Shown: positions 1 through 9,126, counted from the stretch's first letter. The stretch is DNA of 64,000 nucleotides from Amycolatopsis orientalis DSM 40040 = KCTC 9412 (GCF_000478275.1 NZ_ASJB01000069.1:124001-188000), one strand, 5' to 3'. Notes: generated by a model not told the origin, from the sequence alone. Made by a program: numbers and translations.

Positions 1-534
1 CTTGAGCGCGACATGCCTGCCACCGAGCCGGGAATCCGTTGCCAGGTAGACGAAACCGAGTCCGCCGCGCGCGACACAGCCGAGCACGTGGTACCGGCCG
101 TCGACCACGTCGCCCGCCGCGAGCTTGGGCGAGAAGGAGAACGGCGTCCGGCAGACCGGGCAGAACCCCTCGGTGGGCGCGGGCCCGCCGCCGATCGAGC
201 GGCCGACCGGCGTGCCGGTGCACCCGAGTTTGCCGCAGAACCGTTCCTCCTCCGGGACATGCGGTTCGGCCAGCAGACGGCCCGCGAGGTCGGGGAGTTC
301 GACGAGCGGCAACGGGACCCGGTCGTCCGCGGTCGCGTGACCCGCCATCTGCTGGGAGCGGGTGACCACGGTGCTCGTGATCCTGGTCGGCGTCTCCCCC
401 GGCCCGGGGATCACCAACGTGGGTTTGTCCTGCCGCACGGGCTCTTCCGGCGTTCCGGGCCGTAGCCCGCAGACCTTGCAGAAACCCGTCTTGCCGAGTT
501 CACCGTGGCAGCCGTCCCGTGCGCAGGCCGTCAT
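1..534 (-). CDS. pknG-like: PknG-like serine/threonine protein kinase, N-terminal part (cut by window start)
   Basis: The 178 visible residues read from an ATG at 534 down to the window edge. They hold two zinc-ribbon-like Cys clusters: CARDGC with GFCKVC near the start, and FCGKLGC with GFCPVC around residues 97-125. A kinase N-lobe follows, with VVDGRYHVLGCVARGGLGFVYLA (quoted here only as DGRYHVLG and ARGGLGFVYLA) and VALK, whose Lys is the expected ATP-binding residue and the last codon in view. Rubredoxin-like metal sites before the kinase domain are the hallmark of PknG. In that family a TPR domain follows, which lies outside the window. The ATG overlaps the stop of the trypsin-like gene upstream (ATGA), so the two are translationally coupled and probably work together. 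PknG controls central nitrogen/carbon metabolism in mycobacteria; that role is inferred here. Confidence 0.85.
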   Translation of the reverse strand, partial: MTACARDGCHGELGKTGFCKVCGLRPGTPEEPVRQDKPTLVIPGPGETPTRITSTVVTRSQQMAGHATADDRVPLPLVELPDLAGRLLAEPHVPEEERFCGKLGCTGTPVGRSIGGGPAPTEGFCPVCRTPFSFSPKLAAGDVVDGRYHVLGCVARGGLGFVYLATDSRLGGRHVALK

Positions 535-2135
535 CCGTCGATCCGTTTCCGTACGATGTTCGCGAACTGTTCGACCGCGTCCGCCGCGGCCCCGAGGTCG
601 CAGGGTCCTTCGAAGAGCATCCGCCAGGCCGGTGCGTAGGCGGCGTCCAGTTCGACGTCTTCGACGAGGCCGTTGTTACGGGCCATCTCGCCGTACGCGT
701 CGAGCCGGGCGCGAAGTTCCGCGCGCCGGGCGAGGTTCTCGTCGAGGAGGCGGCGCAGGTCGCGGGCGCGTTCCGCGGCCCTGGCCACGGTCCGCTCGCA
801 GGCGGGCAGATGCCGTTTCACCCACTCGGCATCCCCGTCCCGCTCCGCCGAACGCAACTGCGTCAACGCGCCTTTCAGCCGTCGCGCCCTGGCTTGGGCG
901 GGTGGGGCGCCGCTGAAGCGAGGAGCGTCGTTGAGATTGTCCTTCTCCAGCTCGGCGAGTTCGGCCAGCCGCGTTTCCAGCAGGCTCAAGCGGCCCTCGA
1001 TGTCGTCCTCGTCGGCGGGCAGGACGTCGGTGCTCGATCGGACCACGTTCACCCCCGGCGAGGTCTCCTCGCGGAAGGCCAGCGCGAGCCGCAGGCCGAG
1101 TTCGTGCGCGCGCTGGGCCAGCGGCACGAGCACCTCGCCGACGAGCTCGTCGGGTTCGGCCGACTCGTCGATCCCGTACACGACGACGGTCCGGCCGGTC
1201 CCGTGGCGGCCGGCGGGCGAATCCGCCGCGACGTCGAGCCGTTCGGAGATGCGGCGGCGGACCTCGTCGGCGGTCTTGCCGACCGCGTCGACGGCGAGGA
1301 CGACACTGCCCACCGGCGGCACCGTGGGCCCGGTCGCGCTCCGTCCCGCGCCGTGTTCACGGTCGGCGAGGACGACCGCGCGGCGCAAGGAGGCCGCGAC
1401 GCCGGAATCGTCCGCGCCCATGATGATCACCCAGACGTCCGACCGGCCGTGTCCGCCGAGCCATTGGGCGAACTCGCGGGCGAACAGCACGTCTATCGCG
1501 GGCGGTTCCGGGTAGTGCACGAAACTCGGGTCGATCGCCGGGCTGCCTTCGGCCCAGCGGCGGAGTTCCGGCAGGTACCCGAGCATGGTCTCGACCGGGA
1601 TCATCCAGGACACGCGGGCGGCCTCGGTCGCGTAGCGGGTCGCGACCATGCCGACGACGTGCCCGGTCTTGTCGGCGATCACCGCGGCGCCGCTGAATCC
1701 GTGCGTGATCGGCTCGGCGTCGGAGGTCCGGTGCAGCTGGACGCGTTCGAGGCCGTGCCCGCCGTCGCCGACGACGGTCGCCAACGACCACATGCCGTCC
1801 GAACCTTGCGGGAAGCCGTACGCACGGACGCGCTGGTTGTCTTCGAGGGCCATCCGGTGGAGCGGGGCGCCGGTGATCTGCTCCTCGGGGTGACGCAACC
1901 GGAGCAACGCGACGTCGCCGCCGTCGTCGCCGATGGGTGCCGCCTGCGCGACGATCGTGGCGGATCCGGGCTCCACACCGGGAAGCGCCACGAAATCCAC
2001 GATGACTTCGTCGTGGCCTTCGATCACGTGAGCGCAGGTGAGGAGGTGCTCCCCGTCGAGCATGGTCCCGGCACCCAGGATCCGCCCACGGTGATCGCGC
2101 AACCGCACCCGCCAGCGTCTTCGCTCGGAACCCAC
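531..2135 (-). CDS. Trypsin-like serine protease domain protein with C-terminal coiled coil, coupled to PknG-like kinase
   Basis: 534 aa from a GTG start. The N-terminal ~200 residues form a chymotrypsin-fold protease with a complete catalytic triad: His36 in TCAHVIEG, Asp74 in GGDVALLRL and Ser148 in HGFSGAAV. A middle region (about 225-355) contains an alpha/beta segment (VWVIIMGADDSG). The last ~150 residues are Arg/Glu/Leu-rich and look like coiled coil. There is no signal peptide or membrane helix, so it is probably cytoplasmic. Stand-alone trypsin-like modules joined to other domains occur in bacterial conflict and signalling systems. The ATGA overlap with the kinase gene at 531-534 points to a protease/kinase signalling pair. 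The substrate is unknown. Confidence 0.75.
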   Translation of the reverse strand: MGSERRRWRVRLRDHRGRILGAGTMLDGEHLLTCAHVIEGHDEVIVDFVALPGVEPGSATIVAQAAPIGDDGGDVALLRLRHPEEQITGAPLHRMALEDNQRVRAYGFPQGSDGMWSLATVVGDGGHGLERVQLHRTSDAEPITHGFSGAAVIADKTGHVVGMVATRYATEAARVSWMIPVETMLGYLPELRRWAEGSPAIDPSFVHYPEPPAIDVLFAREFAQWLGGHGRSDVWVIIMGADDSGVAASLRRAVVLADREHGAGRSATGPTVPPVGSVVLAVDAVGKTADEVRRRISERLDVAADSPAGRHGTGRTVVVYGIDESAEPDELVGEVLVPLAQRAHELGLRLALAFREETSPGVNVVRSSTDVLPADEDDIEGRLSLLETRLAELAELEKDNLNDAPRFSGAPPAQARARRLKGALTQLRSAERDGDAEWVKRHLPACERTVARAAERARDLRRLLDENLARRAELRARLDAYGEMARNNGLVEDVELDAAYAPAWRMLFEGPCDLGAAADAVEQFANIVRKRIDG

Positions 2136-2152
2136 CCGGAAGACCCTACCGA

Positions 2153-2196
2153 TCGTGAGTGGTAATGAGGGTTAGAACCATCATTACCACTCACGA
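2153..2196. repeat. 44-nt palindromic repeat, copy 1
   Basis: Inverted repeat with 20-nt arms starting TCGTGAGTGGTAATGA around a TAGA loop, with one arm mismatch. It sits between the start of the protease gene and the stop of polA. Five further copies lie at 16422, 51918, 55875, 55950 and 59932. It probably works as a terminator for polA or is a small mobile palindrome. Confidence 0.9.
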
Positions 2197-2199
2197 GGC

Positions 2200-4941
2200 C
2201 TAATGCGCGGCGTCGTTCCAGGACCGCCCGTAGCCGACGGACACCTCGAGCGGGACGGCCAGTTCGTAGGCGGAGCCCATTCCCTGCCGCACCAACGCTT
2301 CCAGCTGCTCGCGCTCACCTTCGGCGACTTCGAGGACGAGTTCGTCGTGGACCTGCAGCAATACGCGGCTCTTCAACTTCGCCTCGGTCAGCGCACGATG
2401 CACATTCAGCATGGCGACCTTGATGATGTCGGCCGCGCTGCCCTGAATGGGTGCGTTGAGCGCCATCCGCTCCGCCATTTCCCGGCGCTGGCGATTGTCG
2501 CTGTTGAGGTCCGGCAAATAACGGCGGCGACCGAAGATCGTTTCCGTGTAACCGACCTTCGCCGCGTCACCGACGACCGAATGGAGGTAATCGCGTACTC
2601 CGCCGAACCGGGAGAAGTACGCCTCCATCTGTTCCTTGGCTTCTTCGGTCGAGATCCGCAGCTGCTGCGAAAGCCCGTACGCCGACAGCCCGTACGCCAG
2701 GCCGTACGACATCGCCTTGACCCGGAAGCGCAGTTCCGGCGTGATCTCCTCCGGCGGCAGGGAGAACGCGCGCGACGCCACGAAGGTGTGCAGGTCCTCG
2801 CCGCTGTTGAATGCCTGGATCAGTCCTTCGTCCTGCGAGAGGTGCGCCATGATCCGCATTTCGATCTGGCTGTAGTCCGCCGTCATCAGCTCGGCGTATC
2901 CGTCGCCGACGACGAACGCGTCGCGGATGCGGCGGCCTTCCTCGGTGCGGATCGGGATGTTCTGCAGGTTCGGGTCGACCGAGGAGAGCCGTCCGGTGGC
3001 GGCGATCGTCTGCAGCAGGGTGGTGTGGATGCGGCCGTCGTCGGCGACCGACTTGATCAGTCCCTCGACCGTGGTGCGCAGCCGGGTCGCGTCCCGGTGC
3101 TCCAGCAGATGCTGCAGGAACGGGTGCTCGGTCTTCTCGAACAGGCTCTGCAGCGCCTCGGCGTCGGTGGTGTAGCCGGTCTTGGTGCGCTTGGTCTTCG
3201 GCATGCCGAGTTCGTCGAACAGGATCACCTGCAGCTGCTTCGGCGAACCGAGGTTGACCTGCTTGCCGATGACCGCGTACGCCTCGTCCGCGGCCTGGGT
3301 GACCCGGCTGAGGTAGTGCGCTTCCAGATCCGTCAGATGCTCGATGTCGACGGCGATACCCGCCGCTTCGAGACCGGTGATCACCTGCAGGAGCGGCAGT
3401 TCCAGCTCGACGAGCAGCTGCGCGCCGCCGAGTTCCTCCAGCTCCTTGGTCAGCGCGCCGGCCAGTTCGGCGACCGCGCGGGCCTTGACCAGCTCGGCCT
3501 GGATCTCCTTCTGCTCCATGTCCTCGGCGCCACCGTCGAGCAGCGACAGCTGCCCGTCGCCGGTGTCGGCCTCGGAGCGCAGCTCGCGGTGCAGGTAACG
3601 CAGGACCAGGTCGTCGAGTTCGAACGTGCGCTGGCCAGGCCGGACCAGGTACGCCGCGAGCGCCGTGTCCATGACGAGCCCCGCGAACGCCCAGCCGCGC
3701 GCGCGGACGGCGTGCAACGGGACCTTGAGCTCGTGGCCGATCTTCTGGATCTTCTCGTCGGCGAGCCAGGCGGTGAGCGCCTTGTCGTCCTCGGCATCCA
3801 TCGCGGTGACGTCGACATACGCGCCTTCGCCGTCCGGCGCCGCGAAGGTGATGGCCTTCAGGTCGGAGCGGACCGAGGCCCCGGTGGTACGGAACGCCAG
3901 GCCGACCGGCGCGTCCTGGCCGGTGTGCGCGGCGAGCCAGGCGGTGAGCGCGCCCGGGGCGAGCTTCGCGCCGCTGACCTCGAAGCCCTCTTCGGCCTCG
4001 GGTTCGGCGCTCTGCAGGGTGGCGAAGAGGCGGTCACGCAGGACACGGAACTCGAGTTCGTCGAACAGCGCGTGGACGGCCTCGCGGTCCCAGGGCCGCA
4101 GTTCGAGACCGGACGGGCCGAGCTCCAGCTCGACGTCGCGGATCAGCTCGGTGAGCTGGCGGTTCAGCATCACCGCGCCGAGGTGCTCGCGCAGCGCGTC
4201 GCCGACCTTGCCCTTGACCTCGTCGACCCGGTCGATCAGCTCGTTGAAGGAGCCGAACTGCCTGATCCACTTCGCGGCCGTCTTCTCGCCGACGCCGGGG
4301 ATGCTGGGCAGGTTGTCCGAGGGGTCGCCACGCAGGGCGGCGAAGTCCGGGTACTGCGCCGGGGTGAGGCCGTACTTCTCCTCGACCGCCTCCGGGGTGA
4401 ACCGGGTCATCTCCGAGACCCCGCGCTTCGGGTACAGCACGGTGACGTGCTCGGTCACCAGCTGGAGCGCGTCACGGTCACCCGTACAGATGAGGACGTC
4501 GAAGCCTTCGGCGGTCGCCTGTGTCGTGAGCGTGGCGATGATGTCGTCGGCTTCGTAGTTCTCCTTGGTCAGCGCCGGGATCCCGAGGACCTTCAGCACG
4601 TCCTCGACCAGCCCGACCTGGCCCTTGAACTCGTCCGGGGTACTGCTGCGGTTGGCCTTGTACTCCGCGAACGTCTCCGAGCGGAACGTCTTGCGGGAGA
4701 GATCGAACGCCACTGCGAGATGGGTGGGCGCCTCGTCGCGCAGCAGGTTGATGAGCATCGAGGTGAACCCGAACACCGCGTTCGTCGTCTGCCCGGTCTT
4801 GGTCTTGAAGTTCTCCGCCGGCAGCGCGAAGAAGGCGCGATACGCCATCGAATGGCCGTCGATCAGCAGCAGTTTGGGCCGCTCGGCCTGTGCGGTGGCG
4901 GGTGTGGCGTTGGCAACGGTCGTGTTCTCACTCGGGCTCAC
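2200..4941 (-). CDS. polA: DNA polymerase I
   Basis: 913 aa from the GTG at 4941. A longer frame to 5067 is open, but its first 42 residues are not family-like. The N-terminal 5'-3' exonuclease begins KLLLIDGHSMAYRAFFAL and includes the helix-hairpin-helix region GVGEKTAAKW. The central 3'-5' exonuclease-like domain lacks the DxE metal motif, as is usual in actinobacteria, so proofreading is probably absent. The polymerase domain has motif A (DYSQIEMRIMAHLS), motif B (RFRVKAMSYGLAYG) and motif C (QVHDELVLEV). The protein acts in Okazaki fragment maturation and repair. It is transcribed alone, divergently from the thioesterase gene 212 bp upstream, and ends just before a palindromic terminator-like repeat. 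Confidence 0.97.
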   Translation of the reverse strand: MSPSENTTVANATPATAQAERPKLLLIDGHSMAYRAFFALPAENFKTKTGQTTNAVFGFTSMLINLLRDEAPTHLAVAFDLSRKTFRSETFAEYKANRSSTPDEFKGQVGLVEDVLKVLGIPALTKENYEADDIIATLTTQATAEGFDVLICTGDRDALQLVTEHVTVLYPKRGVSEMTRFTPEAVEEKYGLTPAQYPDFAALRGDPSDNLPSIPGVGEKTAAKWIRQFGSFNELIDRVDEVKGKVGDALREHLGAVMLNRQLTELIRDVELELGPSGLELRPWDREAVHALFDELEFRVLRDRLFATLQSAEPEAEEGFEVSGAKLAPGALTAWLAAHTGQDAPVGLAFRTTGASVRSDLKAITFAAPDGEGAYVDVTAMDAEDDKALTAWLADEKIQKIGHELKVPLHAVRARGWAFAGLVMDTALAAYLVRPGQRTFELDDLVLRYLHRELRSEADTGDGQLSLLDGGAEDMEQKEIQAELVKARAVAELAGALTKELEELGGAQLLVELELPLLQVITGLEAAGIAVDIEHLTDLEAHYLSRVTQAADEAYAVIGKQVNLGSPKQLQVILFDELGMPKTKRTKTGYTTDAEALQSLFEKTEHPFLQHLLEHRDATRLRTTVEGLIKSVADDGRIHTTLLQTIAATGRLSSVDPNLQNIPIRTEEGRRIRDAFVVGDGYAELMTADYSQIEMRIMAHLSQDEGLIQAFNSGEDLHTFVASRAFSLPPEEITPELRFRVKAMSYGLAYGLSAYGLSQQLRISTEEAKEQMEAYFSRFGGVRDYLHSVVGDAAKVGYTETIFGRRRYLPDLNSDNRQRREMAERMALNAPIQGSAADIIKVAMLNVHRALTEAKLKSRVLLQVHDELVLEVAEGEREQLEALVRQGMGSAYELAVPLEVSVGYGRSWNDAAH

Positions 4942-5153
4942 GAGAGCGAGTCTAGGGTGAGGGTCCGACAGTCCTGTCTGTCGTGTCTGTTGCGGCCTGT
5001 CGGCGGAGCTGCCCAGCCCCATCGGCGCAGGAAAAAGCCAGGCCGAAGGCCCGCGATCGGGGCGCACTGGAGCCGGACGTGAGAAAAACTCGATAACGTG
5101 CGCCCTGGTGACGCGATCACGGTCGCGGGAACATGAATGTTAAGGAGCTTTGC

Positions 5154-5582
5154 GTGACCGAACAAGCCCTCGAATCCTTCGCCGGGATCGACCCGGCCTT
5201 CGCCGGCCAGCAGCTCAACGACAAGCTCGGGCTCGAAATCAGCGAATTCAGCCCCGAACGAGTGGTGGGCAGCATCCCGGTAGAGGGCAACCTCCAGCCC
5301 TACGGCCTCCTCCACGGCGGCGCGAACGCCGTCGTCGCCGAGGCGCTCGGCTCGATGGTCGCCGCGCTCAACGCCGGCACCGACAAGGCGACGATGGGTC
5401 TCGAACTCTCGTGCACCCACCACCGGGCGGTCCGCTCCGGCCGGGTGACCGGCGTCGCGACCCCGGTGCACGTCGGCCGCGGGACCATCACCGCGGAGAT
5501 CGTCCTGACCGACGACCAGGGCCGTCGTTCGTGCACCGCGCGGCTGACCTGTGTCGTAAGGGAGCGGCCGCCGGGCGTCTGA
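5154..5582 (+). CDS. PaaI/MenI-type hotdog-fold thioesterase
   Basis: 142 aa. I chose the GTG at 5154 because AAGGAG lies 6 nt upstream; an ATG at 5133 would put that site inside the gene. The single hotdog domain carries the YGLLHGGANAVVAE signature, where the HGG helix contacts the thioester and the following Glu is the usual catalytic acid in this clade (about residues 52-64). Actinobacterial relatives hydrolyse 1,4-dihydroxy-2-naphthoyl-CoA in menaquinone synthesis or aryl-CoAs in phenylacetate catabolism. No neighbouring genes decide between these. The gene is monocistronic and divergent from polA, with an inverted repeat 31 bp after its stop. Confidence 0.85.
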   Translation: MTEQALESFAGIDPAFAGQQLNDKLGLEISEFSPERVVGSIPVEGNLQPYGLLHGGANAVVAEALGSMVAALNAGTDKATMGLELSCTHHRAVRSGRVTGVATPVHVGRGTITAEIVLTDDQGRRSCTARLTCVVRERPPGV

Positions 5583-5613
5583 GCGCGCCCGGCTCCAGCC
5601 TGCCGGAAGTACA

Positions 5614-5658
5614 TGAAGGCCCCCTTCCTTGCGCCTAGGTACATGAAGGGGGCCTTCA
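5614..5658. repeat. Inverted repeat TGAAGGCCCCCTTC, terminator-like
   Basis: 14-bp perfect stem (5614-5627 with 5645-5658) around a 17-nt loop, between the thioesterase stop and the LysR start. The same arm sequence recurs at 32701-32758. It is probably a terminator or a small repeated element. No T-run follows. Confidence 0.75.
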
Positions 5659-5673
5659 CGTACGTTGAGGGGC

Positions 5674-6642
5674 GTGGACCTCGACACGGCACAGGTGCGC
5701 GCGTTCGTCGCGACCGCCGACCACGGTCATTTCGGTCGCGCGGCCGAATCCCTGTTCCTCACCCAGCAAGCGCTGTCGAAACGGGTCCGGAAACTCGAGG
5801 ACGCCCTGGCGGTCCAGCTGTTCCGGCGCACCAACCGCTCCGTCGAGCTGACCCCCGACGGCGACCGCTTCCTCCCGCACGCGCGCGAGCTGATCCGTGC
5901 CGCGGACGCCGCCGTCGCCGCGATGGGCCTGCGGGACCGCCCTCCGCGCCTCGACATCATCGACCCGCGCCTCGCCCCCATGTACATGCTCAGGCGCGTC
6001 GCCCAGCGCGATCCCGCCCTCGCGGTCGAGCGTATCTCCGGGCAAGGGCTGACCAACGCGCTCGATCCGCTGGTCCGCGGCGAGATCGACCTCGCGTTCG
6101 GCCGCGTCGCCGATCTCGGCCGCGAAGTGCCCGCCGAACTCGAGCACCGGCTCGTCCGGCTCGAATCGCTGGTCGCCCTCCTCGCCCCTGAACATCCGCT
6201 CGCGGGCAACGAGGTGCTCAAGTTGTCCGATCTCCGGGGCGAAGGTATCTGGCTTCCGCAATTGGCGGGCCCGGTCGAATGGCTTTCTTATTTGCAACGC
6301 CTATGCAAGGAATACGGCGTCCCGATCGATGATTCGGGTGTCACCTACGACCTTCGGCACACCCTGGAACAGACCCGGTACGGCAAACCGCGGGTCACCC
6401 TCGCCGGTGCCGACATGGACCTCGCCTCCGATCTCAAACTGCGAGTCCTGCCCTTCGAGCCCTCGCCGCTGTTCCCGTGGTCGGTGGTGTGGCGGCGCGG
6501 CGAGGGCCCGGCCTTGCAGCGCCTGCTGGCGCTCCTTGGCCGGACCAGCCACGAAGAGGGTTGGTGCGCCTACGATCCCGGGCGGTCTTGGCTGCCGGAC
6601 GACGACCTCAGACAGCTAGGTGCCGGGCGAACCAGCGCGTGA
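5674..6642 (+). CDS. LysR-family transcriptional regulator
   Basis: 322 aa from a GTG at 5674; a TTG at 5665 is an alternative. The N-terminal winged HTH (about residues 1-60) reads AFVATADHGHFGRAAESLFL then TQQALSKRVRKLE, a typical LysR DNA-recognition helix. An effector-binding domain follows from about residue 90. The 3' end overlaps the convergent hydrolase gene by 35 bp (6608-6642), so the two transcripts are antisense at their ends. The regulated target is not evident; LysR regulators often control divergent neighbours, but here the upstream neighbour is co-directional. Confidence 0.88.
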   Translation: MDLDTAQVRAFVATADHGHFGRAAESLFLTQQALSKRVRKLEDALAVQLFRRTNRSVELTPDGDRFLPHARELIRAADAAVAAMGLRDRPPRLDIIDPRLAPMYMLRRVAQRDPALAVERISGQGLTNALDPLVRGEIDLAFGRVADLGREVPAELEHRLVRLESLVALLAPEHPLAGNEVLKLSDLRGEGIWLPQLAGPVEWLSYLQRLCKEYGVPIDDSGVTYDLRHTLEQTRYGKPRVTLAGADMDLASDLKLRVLPFEPSPLFPWSVVWRRGEGPALQRLLALLGRTSHEEGWCAYDPGRSWLPDDDLRQLGAGRTSA

Positions 6643-7423
6643 GTTCGGCGTCGACGAGCTGGGCGTGCACGGTCTGCGGCGCGGGTTCGATTCCCGGCGC
6701 CTCGGCGAATTCGTGCGCCATGCCCGGGATGGTGACCAGCTCGGAGCGCCGCTCCCCCAGCGCCTTGTGCAGGGCTTCGGCCGGTTCGGTGATCGAGACG
6801 TCGTCCTTCTCGCCGATGACGAGCAGGACAGGCGCGGTCAGTTCCTCCGCCCGCCGCACGTAGTCGTACTCGTCCGCCACCGCGCGCGACCGGTCCGACC
6901 AGTGGTAGGTGACGTCGTAGATCCGCTCGTTCGCGGCGATCACCGGCGCCAGCTGGGTCACCGGGTTCACCAGCGCCGCCGCCGCGACCGGGAGCTCGGC
7001 GTGGGTCAGCATCTGCAGGGCGACCGCACCGCCCTGCGACCCGCCGACCAGGCCGATCGGGCCGTCCTCAATGGACAAACGCGACCGCAGCTCCGCCAGC
7101 GCCGCCGGGAACTCCGCCTCGACCTGTTTGGTGAGCGGTTCGACGACGTTGAGCACGTTGTCCTCGCTCGCGAGGCGGAAGAAACCCTCGAAACCGCCTT
7201 CGGGGAAGCGTTTCCCGGTCAGCGGCAACCCGAGGTGCACGCGCCACGCCGGCAGGTCCCGCATCGGCAGCGCCGCCGCCATGGCCGCCTCACTGAAGGG
7301 CGCGCCCAGCAGATGCCAGGTGAGCACCATCGGCGCCGTCCGCTCGTTCTCCGACGGAGGCAAGGCCACGAACGGGACTCCCGCCGCCACGCCTTCGATC
7401 GCTCCGCTCAGTTCGACGCTCAT
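6608..7423 (-). CDS. Alpha/beta-fold hydrolase
   Basis: 271 aa from the ATG at 7423, preceded by GGGAGA. It has the nucleophile elbow GGSQGG (about residue 125), an acid in IGEKDD and a terminal His in GMAHEF, giving a plausible Ser-Asp-His triad of the dienelactone-hydrolase/prolyl-oligopeptidase type. There is no signal peptide. The substrate cannot be read from the sequence. An operator-like triple repeat lies about 90 bp upstream, and the 3' end overlaps the LysR gene. Confidence 0.8.
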   Translation of the reverse strand: MSVELSGAIEGVAAGVPFVALPPSENERTAPMVLTWHLLGAPFSEAAMAAALPMRDLPAWRVHLGLPLTGKRFPEGGFEGFFRLASEDNVLNVVEPLTKQVEAEFPAALAELRSRLSIEDGPIGLVGGSQGGAVALQMLTHAELPVAAAALVNPVTQLAPVIAANERIYDVTYHWSDRSRAVADEYDYVRRAEELTAPVLLVIGEKDDVSITEPAEALHKALGERRSELVTIPGMAHEFAEAPGIEPAPQTVHAQLVDAELTRWFARHLAV

Positions 7424-7899
7424 CGTCGTTTCTCCCAGGTCTTCGGTGTTTCTCGGCTCTGGGCACAGCCAACCGCGAGACCGGGGTGGTGATCCAACAG
7501 CCGTTCGGACCCGGATGACAACCATCGGTTGTCATCGGTTGTCATCGAGGCAAGGAGAAGGAGGGCACGGTTGACGCCCTTTGGGGCAGCCTTGCTACGG
7601 CGAACGGCCGCCCACGAAGGTGGTGAAAAAGCGCAAGATACGCGGCCGAAACATGATCATTACCCACAAGCATGATCGCTGTGGTAACGGTGAATCCCCA
7701 GCGTGACCAGCGAAGACTCGCCAACCGGCAACATTCGCCTTTTCGTGCAATTCGTTCCGGTTTCGACCGTCACGATGTGGACACAGAGTGATGGGCGCCT
7801 GTGCAGATCATGGCGTAGGGGGATATCTTCCTGCCCTAACCTAGCCCCTGTGTCGGGGGCAACGCCTACCGGCGGCTGGTTGGTCATGGGAGGTAGTCG
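7424..7899. other. Intergenic region between hydrolase and livK
   Basis: The 476 bp contain no convincing gene; short frames here lack ribosome binding sites. The region must hold the divergent promoters of the hydrolase (left) and the liv operon (right). Its only clear structure is the GATGACAACC dyad at 7514-7546. Confidence 0.6.
7514..7546. promoter_or_regulatory. Operator-like dyad plus third half-site (GATGACAACC / GGTTGTCATC)
   Basis: GATGACAACC-ATC-GGTTGTCATC is a perfect 10-bp inverted repeat (7514-7536), followed directly by another GGTTGTCATC (7537-7546). Three adjacent half-sites about 90 bp upstream of the hydrolase start look like a repressor or activator site. The cognate regulator is unknown; the adjacent LysR is one candidate. 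Confidence 0.45.
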
Positions 7900-9063
7900 G
7901 TGTCAGGAGTGCGTTTTGGACGGGTTCTCGCCGTCGCGGCGGCTGCGTCGCTGGCGCTGGCGGGCTGTGCAGGCGGCAGCAGCTCGTCCGGCAGCGGTGA
8001 CAGCAGCACGCTGAAGATCGGGTTCATGGGTGACCTCACCGGTGAGAACTCCGGGATCGTGATCCCGCCCCGCAACGGCGCCAAGCTCGCTATCGACGAG
8101 TACAACAAGACGAATCCGGCGACGAAGCTGGAACTCAAGGAGTACGACAGCCAGGGCAAGCCCGAGCAGGCGACGTCGCTGATCGCGACGGCCGTCGGCC
8201 AGGACAAGATCACCGCGCTGATCGGCCCGGCCTTCTCCGGTGAGTCGAAGGCCATCGGCGGACAGCTGGAGCAGAACAAGATCCCGAGCGTCTCGCCCTC
8301 GGCCACCAACGCGGGCCTGTCCTCGAACGGGTGGAAGTACTGGCACCGCGTCGTCGCGAGTGACGCCAGCCAGGGCCCGGCCATCGCCAACTTCCTCATC
8401 ACGGCGAAGTCGCCCAAGAAGGCCTACATCATCTCGGACGACCAGGAATACAGCGTGGGCCTGGCGGACAACTTCGAGAAGACCTTGAAGGAGAAGAACA
8501 TCCCGTCCGAGCGCGACAAGTTCGCCAAGGACGCGTCGGACTACTCCTCGACCGTGCAGAAGGTCAAGGCCGCGAACCCGGACATCATCCTCTTCGGTGG
8601 CTACTACGCCCAGGGTGGCCGTCTGCTCAAGCAGCTGCGTGACAGCCAGGTGACCGCCACCTTCGCGACCGGTGACGGTTCGCTCGACGCCCAGCTGGTC
8701 AGCGGTGCGGGTGCCGCGGCCGCCGAGAAGGCCGTCGTCGGCTGCCCGTGCAACATCCCGGACGCCGGCTCCACCGACGAGTTCAGCACCAAGTACAAGG
8801 CCGCGTACAACGTCGACCCGGCGATCTACTCGAGCGAGGGCTACGACGCCGCGACCGCCATCATCAACGCGGTCAAGGCGGGCGCCACCACCTCGGAGAA
8901 GATCAACGAGGCCCTCAAGACGATCGACTTCAAGGGCGTCTCGAAGCAGATCAAGTTCAAGGAGAACGGCGAACCGTCGACGGACGCGATCAACGTCTAC
9001 CAGGTCACCGGTGGTGTCCTGAAGAACCTCGGCGTCTCGACCGAAGCCAAGCTCAACGGCTGA
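7900..9063 (+). CDS. livK: Branched-chain amino acid ABC transporter, substrate-binding lipoprotein
   Basis: 387 aa from GTG with GGGAGG 6-7 nt upstream. The lipoprotein signal peptide ends in the lipobox LALAGC, so the protein is anchored outside the membrane. The mature part is a Leu/Ile/Val-binding periplasmic-binding fold (LKIGFMGDLTGENSG at the start). It is the first gene of livKHMGF. A strong hairpin separates it from the permease genes, which would let it be made in excess over them. By family it binds Leu/Ile/Val or a similar small amide; the exact ligand is unproven. Confidence 0.92.
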   Translation: MSGVRFGRVLAVAAAASLALAGCAGGSSSSGSGDSSTLKIGFMGDLTGENSGIVIPPRNGAKLAIDEYNKTNPATKLELKEYDSQGKPEQATSLIATAVGQDKITALIGPAFSGESKAIGGQLEQNKIPSVSPSATNAGLSSNGWKYWHRVVASDASQGPAIANFLITAKSPKKAYIISDDQEYSVGLADNFEKTLKEKNIPSERDKFAKDASDYSSTVQKVKAANPDIILFGGYYAQGGRLLKQLRDSQVTATFATGDGSLDAQLVSGAGAAAAEKAVVGCPCNIPDAGSTDEFSTKYKAAYNVDPAIYSSEGYDAATAIINAVKAGATTSEKINEALKTIDFKGVSKQIKFKENGEPSTDAINVYQVTGGVLKNLGVSTEAKLNG

Positions 9064-9086
9064 CGGAGCAGATAGGAACACCTAAC

Positions 9087-9126
9087 GGAAGCGGGGGCGC
9101 TGTGCGATCACAGCACCCCCGCTTCC
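9087..9126 (+). terminator. Hairpin between livK and livH
   Basis: 18-bp stem (9087-9104 with 9109-9126; one mismatch) and CGAT loop, starting 24 bp after the livK stop and with no T-tract. It probably acts as a partial terminator or as an mRNA 3'-end stabiliser that raises binding-protein output relative to the permeases. Confidence 0.75.

Noticed and set aside
2203..5082. 959-codon open frame antisense to polA
   Set aside because: polA motifs are complete on the other strand; the frame lacks any recognisable domain and is explained by third-position GC bias.
5050..7300. MenI assignment for the hotdog thioesterase at 5154
   Set aside because: No menaquinone genes are adjacent, and HGG-type hotdog proteins have several substrates; only the family is called.
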